The position numbers and the translations under genes are program-made. The notes under the pieces were generated by a model. That model saw only the letters and a program-made list of their open reading frames with translations. It was not told the origin of the DNA and made no database searches. A stretch of DNA of 64,000 bases from Caprimulgus europaeus. Its lineage: Eukaryota > Chordata > Aves > Caprimulgiformes > Caprimulgidae. The stretch is from NCBI GenBank assembly GCA_907165065.1, contig OU015523.1, positions 123,875,023 to 123,939,022 of the forward strand, in the 5' to 3' direction. This document shows positions 11,302 to 23,635 of this stretch, one piece after another. The first letter of the stretch is position 1. Every line of letters begins with the position of its first letter.

Positions 11302-12920
11302 TCATTTCTTAGATGATTGCTGCCATGCAGCTACCTGGGACGTGAGGAGAGAAAAGAGCTGTCTAAATAACAACAGGGTTCCACCAGCATTTGTTCCTTA
11401 CCCAGCATTGTTCATCTGCTCACGCTGGTCCCATCTACACTTTGTAAAAATTAAATACTGTAGCAAAACCACTCTAGTTTTATTTGAATGTCCCAATTAA
11501 AACTGCTTTTGATTGCTTCCTCTGTCCCATGTCACCTTCAGCTCTACTCTGGAAGTATTTCAGTAGATATCAACCCCAAAATACATGTGCACAGACAAGT
11601 GTCCTGGGTACCTCAGCTGTCCCCAACTCCTGCAGCCGGTAGTTTCTTTGAATATTGAGTATTGTCAGACACAAAGTATGAGCCAAACCAAACAGAAAGA
11701 GCAGGAACTTGCAGACTTTTTCCTTTACTAGTCTTTACTGCACTGAAATCAAACTATTCTACTTCCCCAGTCACCAATCTGTTCATATCTCCTTGAAATG
11801 AAAAAGATTTTGGCCCAATAACTCAAGAGTCCCTACAGAAAGATCTTCTGCCACCACTCTGGCTTCTGCTTCTTCTTGCAGTTTCATAGAAAAACAAATT
11901 CAAGGAATTTTTACAACTGTCTCACTGTTGCTGTCAGGATAATCAGCTTCTACTGGTCCTTTTGTTTTCTTTTGCTTAGGTCAACATCCTGCATGACTGC
12001 ATGTTCTTCAGAAGTACATTCTTAAACACTCAGCTGTGAACAAGGAAGCAAAAAAGATTCCAGGGACTTCTCCATACTTATCAAGAGAAGAGAAATGATA
12101 AAAAAATCTGGTAGTAAGTAGAAATAAAAAAGGTAGGAAAAGAAAATGATGGAAAAGTCTGCAAAAAATAGAAAGTTTCTATTTAAATCAACAAAGACTG
12201 CAGAAGCTACCTTGATTTGTACCTTTGGTTTCCCCCAACCTAGAGAAGGAGCTTTCACCATGGCAAACATGGGAACAATAAACACTAGAAGACAAGAAAT
12301 GCCCTGACTTCTGTTTGCTTGTCTTTCAGCTCGGTGCTCATAAACACACTTTGCACTTTCCCTTACCCCAGAGCTTTGTGTTTTCTCCTGTCAATGGTTT
12401 TGGGCTTGTTTGCAAGTTCTTTGTTTGCTCTCCTTAGTCACTTGATGATTGTTCTGCACAACATTTTGTTTCCTTTATAATTTAGGCAAGGTCATTGTTT
12501 TTAATGACAAAACCTTTGTGGTTGGGGCACTGAGGTCTACTCTGTACACAGAAAAACATGGAATGGCCACCAACAGATGCTCATCACCCTCCCCCAAGCC
12601 AGAAACAAAGTCCATTTAAAACAAGTATAAGCAAAATTAACAATAATATGACGTATTCCCTTCTAGATTTCCCTCCACAGATCTCATGGTAGTGCCCTGG
12701 AGTTGTCACATTTAATGATGAGGGTTTTGTAGGTGACTGAAGGAAATCTCCTCTATAATTCTTTGCCCCATGAGGCAGAAAGCCATGAGAGCTACCTGAT
12801 GAAGACAGCATGAAACTAACGCTTCAGGGTTCAAGAATAATTCTGCTTAAATCAGTGGGAATACCCTGATGTAAGAATGGAAAATCAGCTCTTCAAATTC
12901 TACTGTATAAGGCTTAAAAA

Positions 12921-13135
12921 AAGCTTAAGATTAGGAAATATTTCTTCCCTGAAAAGGCTGTGAAGCGTTGGAACAAGCTGCCCAGGGAAGTGGTGGAGTC
13001 ACCATCCCTGGAGGGATCTAAAAGACGTGATGCTTAGGGACATGGTTTAGTCAGGGACTTGGCAGAGTTGAGTTTGCAGTTGGACTTGATGATCTTAAAG
13101 GGCTTTTCCAACCAAAATGATTCTTATGATCTACT
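12921..13135 (+). mobile_element. Older CR1 LINE 3' fragment
   Basis: Diverged 3' end: attaggaaatatttcttccc, then cccagggaagtggtggagtc, and ttggacttgatgatcttaaa with a degraded tail (gattcttatgatct). It has more mismatches to group A than the other copies, so it is probably an earlier insertion. Confidence 0.85.
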
Positions 13136-13522
13136 ATTCCCTGAAGTTTTAAAGTATCATCTCCAAAGACTTCTTGGACCTATTCTGCTTCTTTCACAGC
13201 ACTGGAATAAATCCCAAAGGAATCTTTCTTCTGACATGACTAATTGGCAATAAATTGAACTGGTGCAATCGTCTTTGCTTTTGTACTTCCCCATTCTTGG
13301 AAAAAAAATAATCCTGGCTTGAATCCAATACTCAGAAGAAGGCTCAGAGGCAGACTGTCACGTCACGTTCTCTTCACAGCTGAAGAGCACTCTGTATTGG
13401 TACTGTCAATAATACTTGGCTTCCTTCACACAGAACAATGTCTGTTTATATTGTGCAACGTTTTGCCACTGATTTCTGCTATTCAAGGATTTTTACACTG
13501 ACCACATCATCAACACCATCAT

Positions 13523-13992
13523 CACAGAATCGTTTGGTGGAAAAGACCTTTGAGATAACCGAGTCCAACTGGACCTGTCCACTACTAAACCAGATCTCTG
13601 AGCACCTCATCTACCCATCTCTTCAGTCCCTCCAGGGATGGGGACTCCACCACTGCCCTGGGCAACCCCTTCCAATGCCTCAGAACCCTTGCAGCAAAGA
13701 AATTCTTCCTCACATCCCATCTCAACTGCCCTGGCCACAACTGGAGCCCATTTCCTCTTGTCCTATCCCTTGGTCCTTGGTTGAACAGACCCACCCCCAC
13801 CTCTCTCCACCCTCCTCCAAGGGACTTGGACAGAGCCACAAGGTCTCCCCTCAGCCTCCTTTTCTCCAGGCTCAGCACCCCCAGTTCCCTCAGCCGGGAA
13901 CTCAGCACACTTGTGCTCCAGACCCTTCCCCAGCTCTGTTCCCTTCTCTGGGCACGCTCCAGCACCTCCAGGTCCTTCTTGGAGTCAGGGGC
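13523..13992 (-). mobile_element. CR1 LINE 3' fragment, group A
   Basis: The tail is at 13523-13535 (catcacagaatcg). The minus strand reads [20 protein letters not shown], then [20 protein letters not shown]. The last ~100 bp before the tail diverges from other group A copies (RWVDEVLRDLV in place of [11 protein letters not shown]). The 5' end is truncated at 13992, at nearly the same ORF2 point as the copy at 5217. Confidence 0.93.
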
Positions 13993-14114
13993 ATCCATAA
14001 TGACTGTTGAACAGCAGTGGTACATCTAACATTTGCAGCTGGTTTCTTATTTTTTCTTCATTGGAAAAATGCACCCTACAATGAATTATTTTGTTGGTCA
14101 GTTTTAAAAAGAAA

Positions 14115-14140
14115 ATAATAAATAAATAAATAAATAAATC
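14115..14140 (+). repeat. (AAAT)n short array at the CR1 3' end
   Basis: About six AAAT units directly abut the CACAGAAT tail of the CR1 at 14141, suggesting growth from an A-rich insertion site. Confidence 0.85.
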
Positions 14141-14896
14141 ACAGAATCACAGAATCACAGAGTGTCAGGGATTGGAAGGGACCTCGAAAGCTCATCCAGT
14201 CCAATCCCCCTGCCAGAGCAGGAACACCCAGATGAGATCACACAGGAAGGTGTCCAGGTGGGTCCTGAATGTCTCCAGAGAAGGAGACTCCACAGCCTCC
14301 CTGGGCAGCCTGTCCCAGGGCTCTGTCACCCTTACTGTAAAGAAGTTCTTTCTCAAATTTAAGCAGAACCTCCTGTGTTCCAGCTCACACCCATTGCCCC
14401 TTGTCCTATCATTGGACATCACTGTGAAGAGCCTGGCTCCATCCTCCTCACACTCACCTTCAAATATTTATAAACATTAATGAGGTCCCCCCTCAGCCTC
14501 CTCTTCTCCAAGCTAAAGAGCCCCAGCTCCCTCAGCCTTTCCTCACCAGGGAGATGCTCCACTCCCTTCATCATCTTGGTGGCTCTGTGCTGGACTCTCT
14601 CAAGCAGCTCCCTGTCCTTCCTGAACTGTGGGGCCCAGAACTGGACACAATATTCCAGATGTGGCCTCACCAGGGCAGAGTAGAGGGGAAGAAGAACCTC
14701 TCTTGACCTACTGACCACAGCCCTTCTAATGCACCCCAGGATGCCATTGGCCTTCCTGGCCACAAGGGCACAGTGCTGGCTCATGGCCATCCTGCTGTCC
14801 ACCAGGACTCCCAGATCCCTTTCCCCTACACTGCTCTCTAGGAGATCATTTCCTAACCTATACTGGAACCTGGGGTTGTTCCTGCCCAGGTGCAAA
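14141..14896 (-). mobile_element. CR1 LINE fragment, group D
   Basis: It has three CACAGAAT-type octamers at 14141-14163. The minus strand reads [20 protein letters not shown], then [20 protein letters not shown] and LINVYKYLK, in an open frame of about 170 codons broken only near the tail. It is very similar to 48633-49305, the same subfamily. Confidence 0.95.
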
Positions 14897-16856
14897 ATAA
14901 ATAATCTGAGAAGTAGGTTAAAGAAATGTCCTTTGCTCAAGGATGGGCTAGAACCATGATGACTCTCAGCTTGTGATGTGATTAAATCCTACAGGGTTTA
15001 ATTGACCCATTTTTAAGAAAGCTCTTGAAATTTTTCCTTATTACACAATTCCACTGTGTCAAAGGTGTGGATTTACCAGCAAGTCTCCAGACATCCCTTC
15101 ACACTACAGATGAAACATCCTTGACCCACTAGTTCTTCTGGATAAGTCTCAAAATCTTCTATGTTCTACAAGAGCATAGACTAAGGAAGAGAAACCTTCA
15201 ACAGACACAAATGTGCACATGAAAATGCATTTCCTACCAAATCCCATGTTTCTTCATAGTTAAAAATACTCCCCTGGCAGAGAAAATGCACAAAAAGTAT
15301 TAAAAAAATAAATCAGATACTGATAATATTCATTCCTCATGAGCTTTTATTCTCTTTTGCATCCCTCCATTTTTTTAACCCTCTATTTTGCCATTGTTTT
15401 TAGTTTCTGTTCAGTCAATTCAATCTTTATATTTAATAGCAGTTCCTTTTTTTTATCCATTGTGCTTTTCATTTACTTCTTCAAATAAATCCACTGCACA
15501 AAAACTTTTCTGCTCCAACACAAGCTGTTGTTCCCAACTGCTATTTGGATTTATCACTTCCATATGTTTTGGGGTTTCTTTTTTTTCTGTATTTGAGTTT
15601 AAAGTTACCTGCCACTTCCAGGAACCTCTTCAATGAACAGGGCTTTTCCAAAGATGTTCTTCCAAGTTTAGTGATGGTGATATGGCAATATTAAAAACTT
15701 CAATAAATGTTATTTATTACTGAGCATTTGAGATTCTTATCATGCCAAAGACACAAAACCTGCAGTCTGATGTGGTCCTACAAATGTCTAACCCACAACA
15801 CAAAGGGGCTTTTCAGGATAATAAAGATATTTTCCAACTCAAATTAAAATGTGGGGTTTTTTTAATTTTTATGTTAACATATGAATTAATTACACAGTAT
15901 GAAAAGGGCAGAGTATATTTCATATTATGAACCTCACCCCACGTCCCTGAAAAGGCATTCTACTAAAGCATTACTAAATATTCTACATTAAAACTTAAGG
16001 ACCAAAACAAATGAAACTATTTTCAGGGATTTTTGTAATCTCCACAAATGAATAACACAGTCTTAAAAAAGAAACTGCCTCAGAGTCACAGCGCTGTGAT
16101 TATTGTCATAATTATAGAATCACAGAACAATGAAAGAAATTATCTCAAACAATAAAGGAAAAAACATCAGTGGGGCATGCCAAAGGTAGAGCAGCTGCAT
16201 TGCAGCACAGATTAATTCATGTTTCCTAAATATCACTGGGGAATTCCACGTGCCAATTATTCTTTATTACTTTGAGCAGTCCATTCTCATTTATTCCCAG
16301 TGGAATCACACTAACAATTTCTGCATGCACTCCTTAGAAGCACCAGTGGGTGAGGAGAAAGATAATTTTAGTCTGGAGTCTGTAATTAAAAAGATTGTGA
16401 CAGGTTTTTCCCTTTTCTATGGATTCCCTCCACCCCCAACACAAAGCCTGGCATAAAAAAAAATATAAAATAACAATAAAAATAAAATTAAAAGCAGTAT
16501 TGCTAAATAATAATTATTAAGTAATTATTGACAAGTTTATTGGTTGTAATATTTTCTCCAGAAGCTGACAGTATTCTATAAGCTTCTACTATTTGATACA
16601 CAATAGTGATGGGGAATAAAAATCAACAGAAAAATGACCCAAATGAGATGCAGTGGTGTTAAACTATCTTTTAATTAAATCACTTCTTAAGCATGGCCTG
16701 ATGGGGAACACCTCAATGTATTTTATTCTCATAACATCGTTTGATGAACATAATTGCATTAAGGGAAGCTTCTTTGCAAGCTTCTTTCAACCAGTGCTGC
16801 ACACTCTGTGATTAACGCTCAAATCTTTTTATAAAACCACTGAAATGTCATAATCA

Positions 16857-17140
16857 TCGAATCAGAGTGGTTGGAAAAGATCTTTAAGAACACTGAGACC
16901 AACCATGAACCCAACACTGGCCAGTCCCCACTGACCCCTGTCCCTCAGCACTGTGTCTACACGACTCTTCAATCCCTCCAGGGATGGGGACTCCACCACT
17001 GCCCTGGGCAACCCCTTCCAATGCCTCAGAACCCTTTCAGCAAAGAAATTCTTCCTCACATCCCATCTCAACTGCCCTGGCCACAACTGGAGCCCATTTC
17101 CTCTTGTCCTGGCACTTGGTCCTTGGTTGAACAGACCGAC
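16857..17140 (-). mobile_element. CR1 LINE 3' fragment, group A
   Basis: Minus strand: [20 protein letters not shown], then [20 protein letters not shown]. The tail at 16857-16870 is eroded. The 5' end is truncated near 17140, after LFNQGPSARTRGNG. Confidence 0.93.
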
Positions 17141-17539
17141 ACCGATCAAATTTGCAGCAGAAAATTGTTATTTACAGAAACCTTTGGGTTTCACTTCGAA
17201 TCATCCAATGGAGCAGTAGTTTTCAGTACCAACTCTGTTGTCACTTTGGTCCTAAATAACCACTGTGGGGGCAAAGGGCAGCTGGTCTCATATAGAGAAG
17301 TCCTACAGACTGTCCTTCAACTTATAGTCCATGCTTTTAGTAATATTTATAACTTAATATCTCATTTAATGGGACAAAACATTCAATTTTAAAACAGTAC
17401 AAGAGCTTTATACATAATTTCAGTGTAAATCTGTGTGAATTCCAAGGAACTCACTGAATCATTGGGTGGTGACATGTAAGAGCTGATAAAAATGCTGAGA
17501 AAAATGAGTTTCTCTTCCCTCACGTCTTCAATTCTTCAA

Positions 17540-17900
17540 GTGAATCCAAGGAACTCAACCAAAAAAACCCTCATTTTTGGGATGTTTGTCTCCATGACTT
17601 CTAAAATAGAAAATATCACATGTTTCTGCTTGAAACTCTTCGAGGTAGCCCAACCTGTCTCCTGAGCAGAGCTCACCAGGTGCTTCCTGAGGTCGGTTAT
17701 TTCTCCACGTTAATGCGGAGCGGGTCCAGCACGCAGGCGGCTTCCTGGCAGAGCCAAGTGTTTTGGGAACTGTGCTGATTGTATTACAGAGTGGCTTTGA
17801 AACAAGATGGCAAAGTTTCATTTCCTGTTCCAAAAACAGGTCGTTTTATGACATTTGACAGAAAAATCTGGAAGCCGGAGCCAAATCTTAAATGGTTTCT
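17540..17900 (-). other. CpG-bearing open segment, unidentified
   Basis: It contains several CpGs (tccacgttaatgcggagcgg, agcacgcaggcgg) in an otherwise CpG-poor intron. The minus strand has a possible acceptor ending tctgccag at 17749, an open reading EAACVLDPLRINVEK, a one-base frame break, then TDLRKHLVSS; GTGAGC follows the Leu codon as a possible donor. I do not recognise it. It could be a decayed retrocopy, an unlisted alternative exon or a conserved non-coding element. Confidence 0.25.
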
Positions 17901-18439
17901 GCATAAAATCTTGATTTATAAGTTAAAAAGAAAAGCTTTAATATTTTCTGTTAACTTAAACTAGATTTCTCAACATAACCACATGGATTCCTGTTCAGTT
18001 CCTCCTTCCTGATCTTAACCCTTTACACTGCTTTCCTTGTGCTCTCTTCCTAGCAGTAATTCAGATTTTTTTTGGCTTTTCAGTCATTTTCCTTATTCTA
18101 CTGCACTACATTCAACCTTCACCACGGATTATTTCTCTTCTCTCCTTCCCCAGTCACTCCCAACGCTACCAGCCTCCTGTTAACTGTCTCATCTTCAAAC
18201 ATCCCAAACAACTTCTCCATAACCTCCTACACAGGAAATACCTTTCATGAGCATCTCTAAAATCATGTTATGTTTTTTTTTTTCCACAATCAACCCTTTT
18301 CTAAAGTTATTTCTGTCAAAATGCCAAAGGGAACCTCGCTGATGAGGCAGCAGCGTTATCGAGAAATACTTTTATTATCTCATGAAAAATGATTCTTCTT
18401 TTAAGATCATTTCGTTGTTCTGATTTGGGGGTTGGAGGT

Positions 18440-19140
18440 TGACCTGCTGAAAGCAGCCCTGCAGAGAAGGACCTGGGAGTGCTGGTGGATGACCAGTTGC
18501 CCATGAGCCAGCAGTGTGTCCTTGTGGCCAAGAAGGACAATGGGCTTCTGGGGGCACTCAGAAAAGTGTGGCCAGCAGGTCAAGGGAGGTTCTCCTCCCC
18601 CTCTGCTCTGCCCTGGTGAGGCCACATCTGGAGTGTTGTGTCCAGTTCTGGGCTCCCCAGTTCCAGAGGGACAGGGATCTTCTGGAGAGAGTCCAGTGGA
18701 GGCCACAAAGATGATGAAGGGTCTGGAGCATCTCCTGTGTGAGGAGAGGCTGAGAGAGCTGGGACTGTTCAGCCTGGAGAAGAGCAGCCTGAGAGGGGAT
18801 CTGATCAATGACTGTCAATAGCTGAAGGGTGGGGGCCAAATGGATGGGGCCGGGCTCTTCTGGGTGGTGCCCAGTGACAGGACAAGGGGCAATGGGCACA
18901 AACTGGGACACCAGAAGTTCCAGAGAAACTGAAGGAAAAACTTCTTCCCTGTGAGGGTGTCGGAGCCCTGGGCCAGGCTGCCCAGAGAGGGTGTGGAGTC
19001 TCCATCTCTGGAGATGTTCAAACCCACCTGGACACTTTGCTGTGCAAGCTGGTGTAGGGAACCTGCTTTGTCAGGGGGGTTGGACTGGATGATCTCCTGA
19101 GGTCCCTTCCAACCCCACCAGTCTGTGTCTGTGATTTCTA
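18440..19140 (+). mobile_element. CR1 LINE fragment, group D
   Basis: The plus strand reads [20 protein letters not shown], then [20 protein letters not shown]. The 3' end is cccaccagtctgtgtctgtg. About 700 bp, in opposite orientation to its close relative at 3004-3862; shared substitutions (SSLRGDLIN) mark them as one sublineage. Confidence 0.95.
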
Positions 19141-19936
19141 TATGAGGCTTTGCTCCACTCTATCTTTACACTAAACGCTTCCCAAACATGGAGCAATAAT
19201 CACTTATCCCTCTGGAGATAAACATCCTTTTTGGACCACAACTCTTAAACAAGGAATTGGCTTGTGGGTAAAACATGAGGTGAGATGACTGTCACCAGGC
19301 AAACGTGACCATGGCTCAGTTCTTCATCAGTACAAGAAACAGCCACGATTCAGGTCCACTCTTTGGTCTCAAGTGAGCTTGGAAAAGCTACATGATGAGC
19401 AACGTGATCTTTCAAGGCACGAGCAAGGAGTTTGAACCTGAAAATATTAGATGCTACCATAGCTAGTGGTGGCAGTAGCACTTACTGTTAAGATCATCTA
19501 AACTTCCCTTCCTTGTGATTTTGTCAAAATTACCACCAGAAGTGGTTGTCTTTCTGGTGGGAAGCCTCTTCTCACTTCCCTGTCAATGTTGACTCACGCT
19601 CACTCAGAATACAAATGCTCAGAACTGTAGTCAGCACATATCCAATAGACCATGAAGGAGCTCAAGTTCTCCAAAGCAGCACTTGGCTATCAACTGCAGA
19701 GTGTGACATATGAGCATTTAAGAGAAAACCTCAACAAAAGAGCAGAATTTTGTATTAATTATTCAACAGTTTCAGCAGATGCATAATCACTCTACAAACA
19801 GGCCCTCATTAAAGGAATTAATTTCCCCAAGGTTTTATGTGCAGGTACACACAGAGATTGATGTCCTTGGAAGGGAAAGCAGCGTGGTACCAGCTACTGT
19901 GAAACCCATGATGAGCATCTTCTGGACCACTTGTAT

Positions 19937-20084
19937 CATGGAGAAAAGGAGGCTGAGGGGAGACCTTCTGGCTCTGTCCAAGTCCCTGAAAGGAGGGTGG
20001 AGAGAGGTGGGGGTGGGTCTGTTAAACTAAGGAACAAGGGAGAGGACAAGAGGAAATGGCCTCAATTTGTGCCAAGGGCAGTTT
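19937..20084 (+). mobile_element. CR1 group A, 5' half split by a nested CR1
   Basis: The plus strand reads [20 protein letters not shown] and stops at gtgccaagggcagttt. The copy resumes at 20532 with agatgggatgtgaggaagaa. The joined halves match intact group A copies without a gap. Confidence 0.92.
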
Positions 20085-20531
20085 AGAATCATAGAATGTT
20101 GTGAGCTGGAGGGACCCACCAGGATGATGGAGTCCAGCTCCTGTCCCTGCACAGGACAAGCCCAACATTCACACCATGTCCCTGAGGGCCTTGGCCAAAT
20201 GCTGCTGGGATCTTGTCAGGCTTGGGGCCATCAGCACCTCCCTGGGGAGCCTGTGCCAGTGCTCCACCACCCTCTGCCTCAAGAACCTTTTCCTCATGGC
20301 CAACCTCATCCTCCTCTGCCACATCTTCCTGCCATGGCCTCTGCTCCTGGCGTTGGTGGCCAGAGAGAAGAGCTCAGCGCCTGCCCCTCCTCTTCCCCTT
20401 GGGAGGAAGTTCCAGACCACCATGAGATCTCCTCTCAGTCTCCTCTTCTCCAGGCTGAACACACCAAGTGCCTTCAGCCTCTCCTCATATGGCTTCTCCT
20501 CTAAACCCTTCCCCAGTTTTGTGGCCCTATT
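20085..20531 (-). mobile_element. CR1 group B inserted inside a group A CR1
   Basis: The tail is agaatcatagaatgttgtga at 20085. The minus strand reads [20 protein letters not shown], then ATNARSRGHGRKMWQRRM. The flanks share CAGTT (20078-20082 and 20528-20532), a likely short target-site duplication. This copy is younger than its host. Confidence 0.92.
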
Positions 20532-20760
20532 TCAGTTAGATGGGATGTGAGGAAGAATTTCTTTGCTGAAAGGGTTCTGAGGCATTGGAAGGGGTTGGCC
20601 AGGGCAGTGGTGGAGTCCCCATCCCTGGAGGGATTGAAGAGTCGTGTAGACACAGCACTGAGGGACATGGGTCAGTGGGGACTGGTCAGTGTTGGGTTCA
20701 TGGTTGGACTCCATGAGCTTAAAGAGCTTTTCCAGCCAAGGTGACTGTGATTCCATGATC
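20532..20760 (+). mobile_element. CR1 group A, 3' half of the split copy
   Basis: It continues 19937-20084: [20 protein letters not shown], then a tail gtgattccatgatcatg near 20760. Confidence 0.92.
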
Positions 20761-21799
20761 ATGAGTTGGGTACCTGCCCCCTTCACTCATCCTCCATCCA
20801 CAGGAATAACCATGAGAAAGCAGCGCTCACTCATGGGCTGCCTGTGGAGGGAAGTTCCTGTGCCCAGCTGATGCTGCAGATAACGAAATCCACGGCTGCC
20901 TTAATTGTAATTACCAAATATTTGTGGCTTGCAGCTGACAAGAAGTGAAACAAAACTTCTTTCACTTACATAAATTCCCTCTACATTTTAAAAGGAGTAT
21001 TACAGCAACTTAAAATAATACCTAGCACTGAATTAATAAAAGATTTATAGAAGAAAATGGAAACCTCTAAGTGACCTCAAAATTATTTTATCTTAATGCT
21101 ATTTTTTTTTGTTTCATTTAGGAAAGAATCTCCATTTTAGAAAAGTAATTCCCTGGGTGCTTCTAAATCAGTATAAAAAGCCTAAAACAATAACATGTAC
21201 GGAAAATGATTCCTTACAGTGATAAAATTGGTTCTGCTTGTTCTGGAGTCTACAGAAATATGCATCATGCAAATGTTAACCTTTTATTTATACAGGACAC
21301 CCAGTGAGCAGCCACTGCTAGGATAAGATTCCTGAGATAATTTAAGACCTTCAGCTTACATGTCAACTTACTTTTCAAGTCAAATAGAGTCACCAGAGGA
21401 AAGAATTGTTTAAAATACACATTAATTTCTGGGATAAATCAAATTGTTAACTAAAAACCACCAAGTCCTCAATCATGGGTCATTTTTAGAAACATCATCA
21501 GATTCAGCTAAAGCTCATTTGTGCAAGTCATGTTTGGAGCCTGGATTTACATTGGTTTTAAATGATGATTAAAAGTGCTTAGTACAAGTGGCGGGTGACT
21601 ATGCCAAAAGCACAGATGTCAGCTCAGCTCCACAAAAACTCCCAACAATGCTCATAAAGAAAAACCAGGGGTCATTCAAACCTGAATATTCTAGGGCTGT
21701 TGGATCATGTAGTCATTCCAGTTAATGGCAGAAAAAACTCCAGAAGCTGGCAGGGAGGGGTTCTCAAGTAGGATCTTCTGAACAGAAAATGTTATGTCA

Positions 21800-21892
21800 T
21801 GGAATCATGGAATAATTTAGGTGGAAAGGGAGCTGTTGGTCCAACCTCTGCTCAAAGCAGGGCCAAAGAGATCAGGTTGCTCAGGGCTGTGT
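21800..21892 (-). mobile_element. Older CR1 3' tail, split by a younger CR1
   Basis: It starts with the tail catggaatcatggaataatt and reaches gctcagggctgtgt. Its upstream part continues beyond the inserted copy at about 22648 (caatcaagttctgaatgtct). Confidence 0.8.
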
Positions 21893-22647
21893 CATAGAAT
21901 CGCAGAATGCTTTGGGTTGGAAGGGACCTTAAAGCTCCTCTAGTCCCAACCCCCCTGCCAGCAGCAGGGACACCTTCCACTAGACCAGGTTGCTCAAAGC
22001 CTCAGCCAACCTGGCCCAGAACACTTCCAGGGAGGAGCAGCCACAGCTTCTCTGCCCAACCTGGGACAGGGTCTCACCACCCTCACACCAAACAATTTCT
22101 TCCTCACATCTCAGCTCCAGCTCCCCTCTGACACTTTCAAGCCATCACCCCTTGTTCTCTCACTCCCTGCCCTTGGCCAAAGTCCCTCCCCAGCCTTCCT
22201 GGAGCCCCTTCAGGTACTGGGAGGCCACTGGAAGGTCTCCCTGGAGCCTTCTCTTCTCCAGGCTCAACAGCCCCAACTCTCTCAGCCTGTCCTCACAGCA
22301 GAGCTGCTCCAGCCCTGGCATCATCCTCGTGGCCTCCTCTGCACTGGCTCCAGTAGCTCCATGTCCTTGTGCTGTTGGTGGCCCCAGCACTGGAGGCAGC
22401 ACTGCAGGGGGGGTCTCAGGAGAGCGGAGCAGAGGGGCAGAATCCCCTCCCTGGCCCTGCTGCCCACGCTGCTCTGGGTGCAGCCCAGGACACGGTTATT
22501 GGCTCTGTGCTGCCAGCGCACGGTGCCGCCTCATGTGGAGCTTCTGGTCCCCCAGCACCCCAAGTCCTTCTCCTCAGGGCTGCTCTCCAGCCATTCTCCA
22601 CCCAGCCTGGGTTTGTGCTTGGGGTTGCCCTGACCCAGGTGCAGTGT
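21893..22647 (-). mobile_element. CR1 group C inserted inside an older CR1
   Basis: The tail is catagaatcgcagaatgctt at 21893. The minus strand reads [20 protein letters not shown], then [20 protein letters not shown]. The frame is broken at the same points as the copies at 30636 and 56028. A shared GTGT on both sides (21889-21892, 22645-22648) may be the target duplication. Confidence 0.93.
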
Positions 22648-22815
22648 TCAATCAAGTTCTGAATGTCTCCAAGACATTCCAAGACAAGTGTATGTCCACA
22701 CTCCACTCCTCACCAAGGCCCTGGTTGTGTCTGACCAACTTCACAGCAAAAGTTTTCCCTTACATTTAATCAGAATTTCTTGTGTTTCCACTTGTTCCCT
22801 GTCCACCATGCCATC
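22648..22815 (-). mobile_element. Older CR1, upstream part of the split copy
   Basis: Diverged CR1 3' region in minus orientation (gttctgaatgtctccaagac, then cttacatttaatcagaattt). It is more decayed than the inserted group C copy, consistent with being the older host. Confidence 0.7.
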
Positions 22816-23635
22816 ATTTCCACAATAAAACCCAAAAGCCTGGCTCAGTCTTCTCCATACCTTCCCCACTGGGCAGCTGTAGATCATTCCAACTGTTAGG
22901 ATCTCCCTTTCTTTGCTTACGTTGACTTTTCCTTCATCACGTGCTCCAGGTACCATCCTCACTTTTGGTGTTCCCTTGCAACGCTTCACCACGTTAATCC
23001 TCCTGACTGCCAACTCATTCCTCAGAAGATCACTTCCTCTATGAGAACCCTTTCAGTCAGTGCTTTTAAAAACAGGCAAGGACATGAAAACTCCACACAT
23101 CACCCATAACTGTAAAAACTACTGCTCTCTCCAGAGGAAAAAGCAATGCTGCAGCACCTCTTGGTACCAGCACCCGGGCAGAAGTAACCATCTGCTCCAG
23201 GGAAACTCCCTAACATGAAGTTTCTATTTAAATTTAAATTGCCATAATCACCACAAGAACTGTGATCAAGAAGAAAAGTCAAATTGTACAATTGCACTTC
23301 CTCATGTCAAGCAAACTGGAAAGTACAGAAGAAACAGAAAAGATGACTGATACTTCCAATAATATAGAAAAACATTCACTAAAACCACAGAGACAAATAA
23401 AGAGCAGAGCACACAAAGATGTCCACACGAGTCCTCCAGTGCAGCCTGCAAACATCAAGACCACACAGTGATTTATTTTAAAAAGCAGAGATTTTTATTT
23501 CTAAATACCTGTTGCTAATGTTTGCTGCCTTATAGAAAATTTATCATTGTTCATAAAAAACACATCACTCTATAAACAGTTCCCCAGCACTAAATCACTC
23601 TTGACTGTCAGTTGTTTGGTGGAGTTTCTTTCCCA

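Noticed and set aside
16114-16128. tagaatcacagaaca as a CR1 tail
   Set aside because: Only about 15 bp fits the octamer and the neighbouring sequence does not match any CR1 3' end.
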